Positions 62,839 to 64,000 of a stretch of DNA of 64,000 nucleotides are shown piece by piece. The DNA comes from Novosphingobium kunmingense. GTDB taxonomy: Bacteria; Pseudomonadota; Alphaproteobacteria; Sphingomonadales; Sphingomonadaceae. Location of the stretch: contig NZ_PHUF01000002.1 in the NCBI RefSeq assembly GCF_002813245.1, positions 1,054,001 to 1,118,000 on the forward strand. The letters run 5' to 3'. Under the pieces are notes generated by a model. That model saw nothing but the letters and a program-made list of their open reading frames with translations. It made no database searches and was not told where the DNA came from. Position numbers and translations under genes: made by a program. Each line of letters opens with the position of its first letter. Within the stretch, counting starts at the first letter, position 1.

Positions 62839-62860
62839 CTTAGCCCCACGAGCGGCTAAG
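62839..62860. promoter_or_regulatory. Inverted repeat in divergent YeiH/MFS spacer
   Basis: CTTAGCC (62839-62845) and GGCTAAG (62854-62860) are a perfect inverted pair with an 8-base spacer, placed between two divergent transporter genes. It may be an operator shared by both. Confidence 0.4.
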
Positions 62861-62908
62861 ATGCAAGCCGCAAGCGCCCCCGAGCGGCGCCAAGGGAGAG
62901 CCCATAGC

Positions 62909-64000
62909 ATGACCGACGCCCCCGCGAACCCCTCTGCCAGGTTGGCGCCGAGCGAGGCCGAGCGCATCCTCGCCAGGAGCCGCAAGTGGTTGATCGCGCT
63001 GCTGTTCTTCGGAACGATCATCAATTACGTGGACCGCCAGGTGCTGTCGCTATTGAAGCCGACGATCTCGGCCGAATACGGCTGGGGCGATGCGGAATTC
63101 GCCCACTTTGCCTCGGCCAGCCAGCTTGCCGCGGCCGGCGCCTTGCTGTTCGTCGGCTGGTTGATCGACCGTTTCGGCGTGCGGCTGGCCTATGGAACGG
63201 CAGTCGGACTGTGGTCGCTTGCCGGAATCGCCCACGCCTTTGCCGCCACGGTCGGCCAGTTCGTCGCGGCGCGGGTGGCTTTGGTGGCGGTCGAAGCGGT
63301 CAACACCCCGGCGGCGGTCAAGGCGGCGGCGCAGTACCTGCCGATCAAGCAGCGTTCGATGGCAGTGGGCATCGTCAACACCGCTCCCAATCTCGGCAAC
63401 ATCCTCGCTCCGCTGACCGTGGTTCCCTTTGCGGTGGTGTTCGGGTGGAAGGCCGCCTTCATCGTCACCGGTCTGCTCGGCTTCGTCTGGCTGGCCTTCT
63501 GGATCGCCGGCACGCGCCGCCTGCGCGCCCTGCCCCGCGCGGAGGCCCCCGGCGAAGGCCCTGCCCGTTCGTCCTATGGCGAGGCGCTGGCCGACCGCAA
63601 GACCTGGGCGATCATGGGGGCCAAGGCGATCACCGACATGTTCTGGTGGTTCTTCACCTTCTGGCTGCCCGACCTGTTCAACAAGGTCTTCCACCTCAGC
63701 CAGTCCGAGCTGGTCGGCCCGACGGCGCTGGCCTTCAGCCTGGCAGCGCTGGGCGCGCTCACGTCGGGCAAGCTGTTCGGGGTCCTGCTCGACGGGCGTT
63801 CGGTCAACGCCGCGCGCAAGACCAGTATGCTGCTCTACGCGTTGGTCATCCTGCCGATTCCGCTCGCCCTGACCGTCGACAGCGCCTGGACGGCGGCGGC
63901 GCTGATCGGCCTCGGGCTGTTCGCGCACCAGGGCTTTTCGACCAACATCTTCGGCTTTGCCGCCGACGCGATCCCCGCCCGCCGCGTGGCGACGGTGATG
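62909..64000 (+). CDS. MFS transporter, anion:cation symporter (ExuT-like), 3' end beyond window
   Basis: The open frame starts with ATG at 62909 after AAGGGAGAG and continues without a stop to the window end (364 codons seen). It has the opening TM1 signature FFGTIINYVDRQVLSLLKPTI and the motif-A region GWLIDRFGVRLAYG, then VEAVNTPAAVKAAAQYLPIKQRSMAVGIVNTAPNLG, which fits hexuronate/sugar-acid transporters of the ACS family. About nine to ten of 12 helices are visible. The substrate is not certain. Confidence 0.9.
   Translation, partial: MTDAPANPSARLAPSEAERILARSRKWLIALLFFGTIINYVDRQVLSLLKPTISAEYGWGDAEFAHFASASQLAAAGALLFVGWLIDRFGVRLAYGTAVGLWSLAGIAHAFAATVGQFVAARVALVAVEAVNTPAAVKAAAQYLPIKQRSMAVGIVNTAPNLGNILAPLTVVPFAVVFGWKAAFIVTGLLGFVWLAFWIAGTRRLRALPRAEAPGEGPARSSYGEALADRKTWAIMGAKAITDMFWWFFTFWLPDLFNKVFHLSQSELVGPTALAFSLAALGALTSGKLFGVLLDGRSVNAARKTSMLLYALVILPIPLALTVDSAWTAAALIGLGLFAHQGFSTNIFGFAADAIPARRVATVM

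Noticed and set aside
61623..62849. Extension of the marR frame under the YeiH gene
   Set aside because: Antisense to a clear membrane protein; MarR homology starts at 61622.

Overview
The window is a high-GC chromosomal segment from an alphaproteobacterium, most likely of the order Sphingomonadales (Sphingomonas/Novosphingobium/Erythrobacter relatives). The clues are the str-S10-spc-alpha ribosomal protein block, a ribosomal protein S5 with an Arg-Gly-rich N-terminal extension, MetZ-type methionine synthesis, an HWE-family histidine kinase, a K+-independent proton pyrophosphatase and general sequence character. The taxon is inferred from protein character, not from a marker search. I see no prophage, insertion sequence, integron or CRISPR array.

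Layout. 1-2961 (+): end of hisG, then hisD-nusB-thiL with overlapping or near-overlapping ends. 2958-9517: a fatty acid desaturase with a small membrane-protein partner (-), then hppA, a small membrane protein, tesB and a secreted serine hydrolase (+). 9525-17248: uvrC (-), an S9 peptidase (+), two paralogous glycine-zipper secreted proteins (-) and a prolyl oligopeptidase (-). 17360-37744 (-): about 20 kb of translation genes in the order rpsL-rpsG-fusA-tuf, an HNH protein, the S10 operon, the spc operon with secY, adk and an SRPBCC protein, and the alpha operon rpsM-rpsK-rpoA-rplQ. 38165-49327: mixed small units, namely hypothetical genes, a J-domain protein divergent from a TonB-like protein, an alpha/beta hydrolase, a LysR regulator, apaG, a PAS-HWE kinase, metZ, a GT39 mannosyltransferase, an old-yellow-enzyme reductase, a VOC-like protein and a divergent TetR regulator. 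49324-54175 (-): a GT2-GtrA glycosyltransferase, leuB, recO, a conserved hypothetical gene, ubiK, a TspO-family protein and tlyA. 54203-58478: a putative lipoprotein, a short ORF with a near-perfect ribosome binding site, ilvE, topoisomerase IB (-), yghU and tRNA-Gln(TTG). 58488-64000: an EmrAB-type efflux operon headed by a MarR regulator, a YeiH-family transporter and the start of an MFS transporter that runs off the window.

The protein-coding content is mostly core metabolism and translation. I did not find a convincing new multi-gene defence or mobile system. The unexplained signal lies in the RNA and operator layer: a roughly 280-base spacer with about seven hairpins between rpsJ and rplC, hairpins that could sequester the ribosome binding sites of rpsL and rplN, a three-segment switch in the str leader, two hairpins upstream of hppA, an 18-codon ORF with an AAAGGAGGTGA ribosome binding site, a Zur-like palindrome between the J-domain and TonB-like genes, and several strong palindromic operators (OYE, TetR/VOC, HWE kinase, MarR/EmrAB). 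All structures were found by eye and no folding energies were computed.
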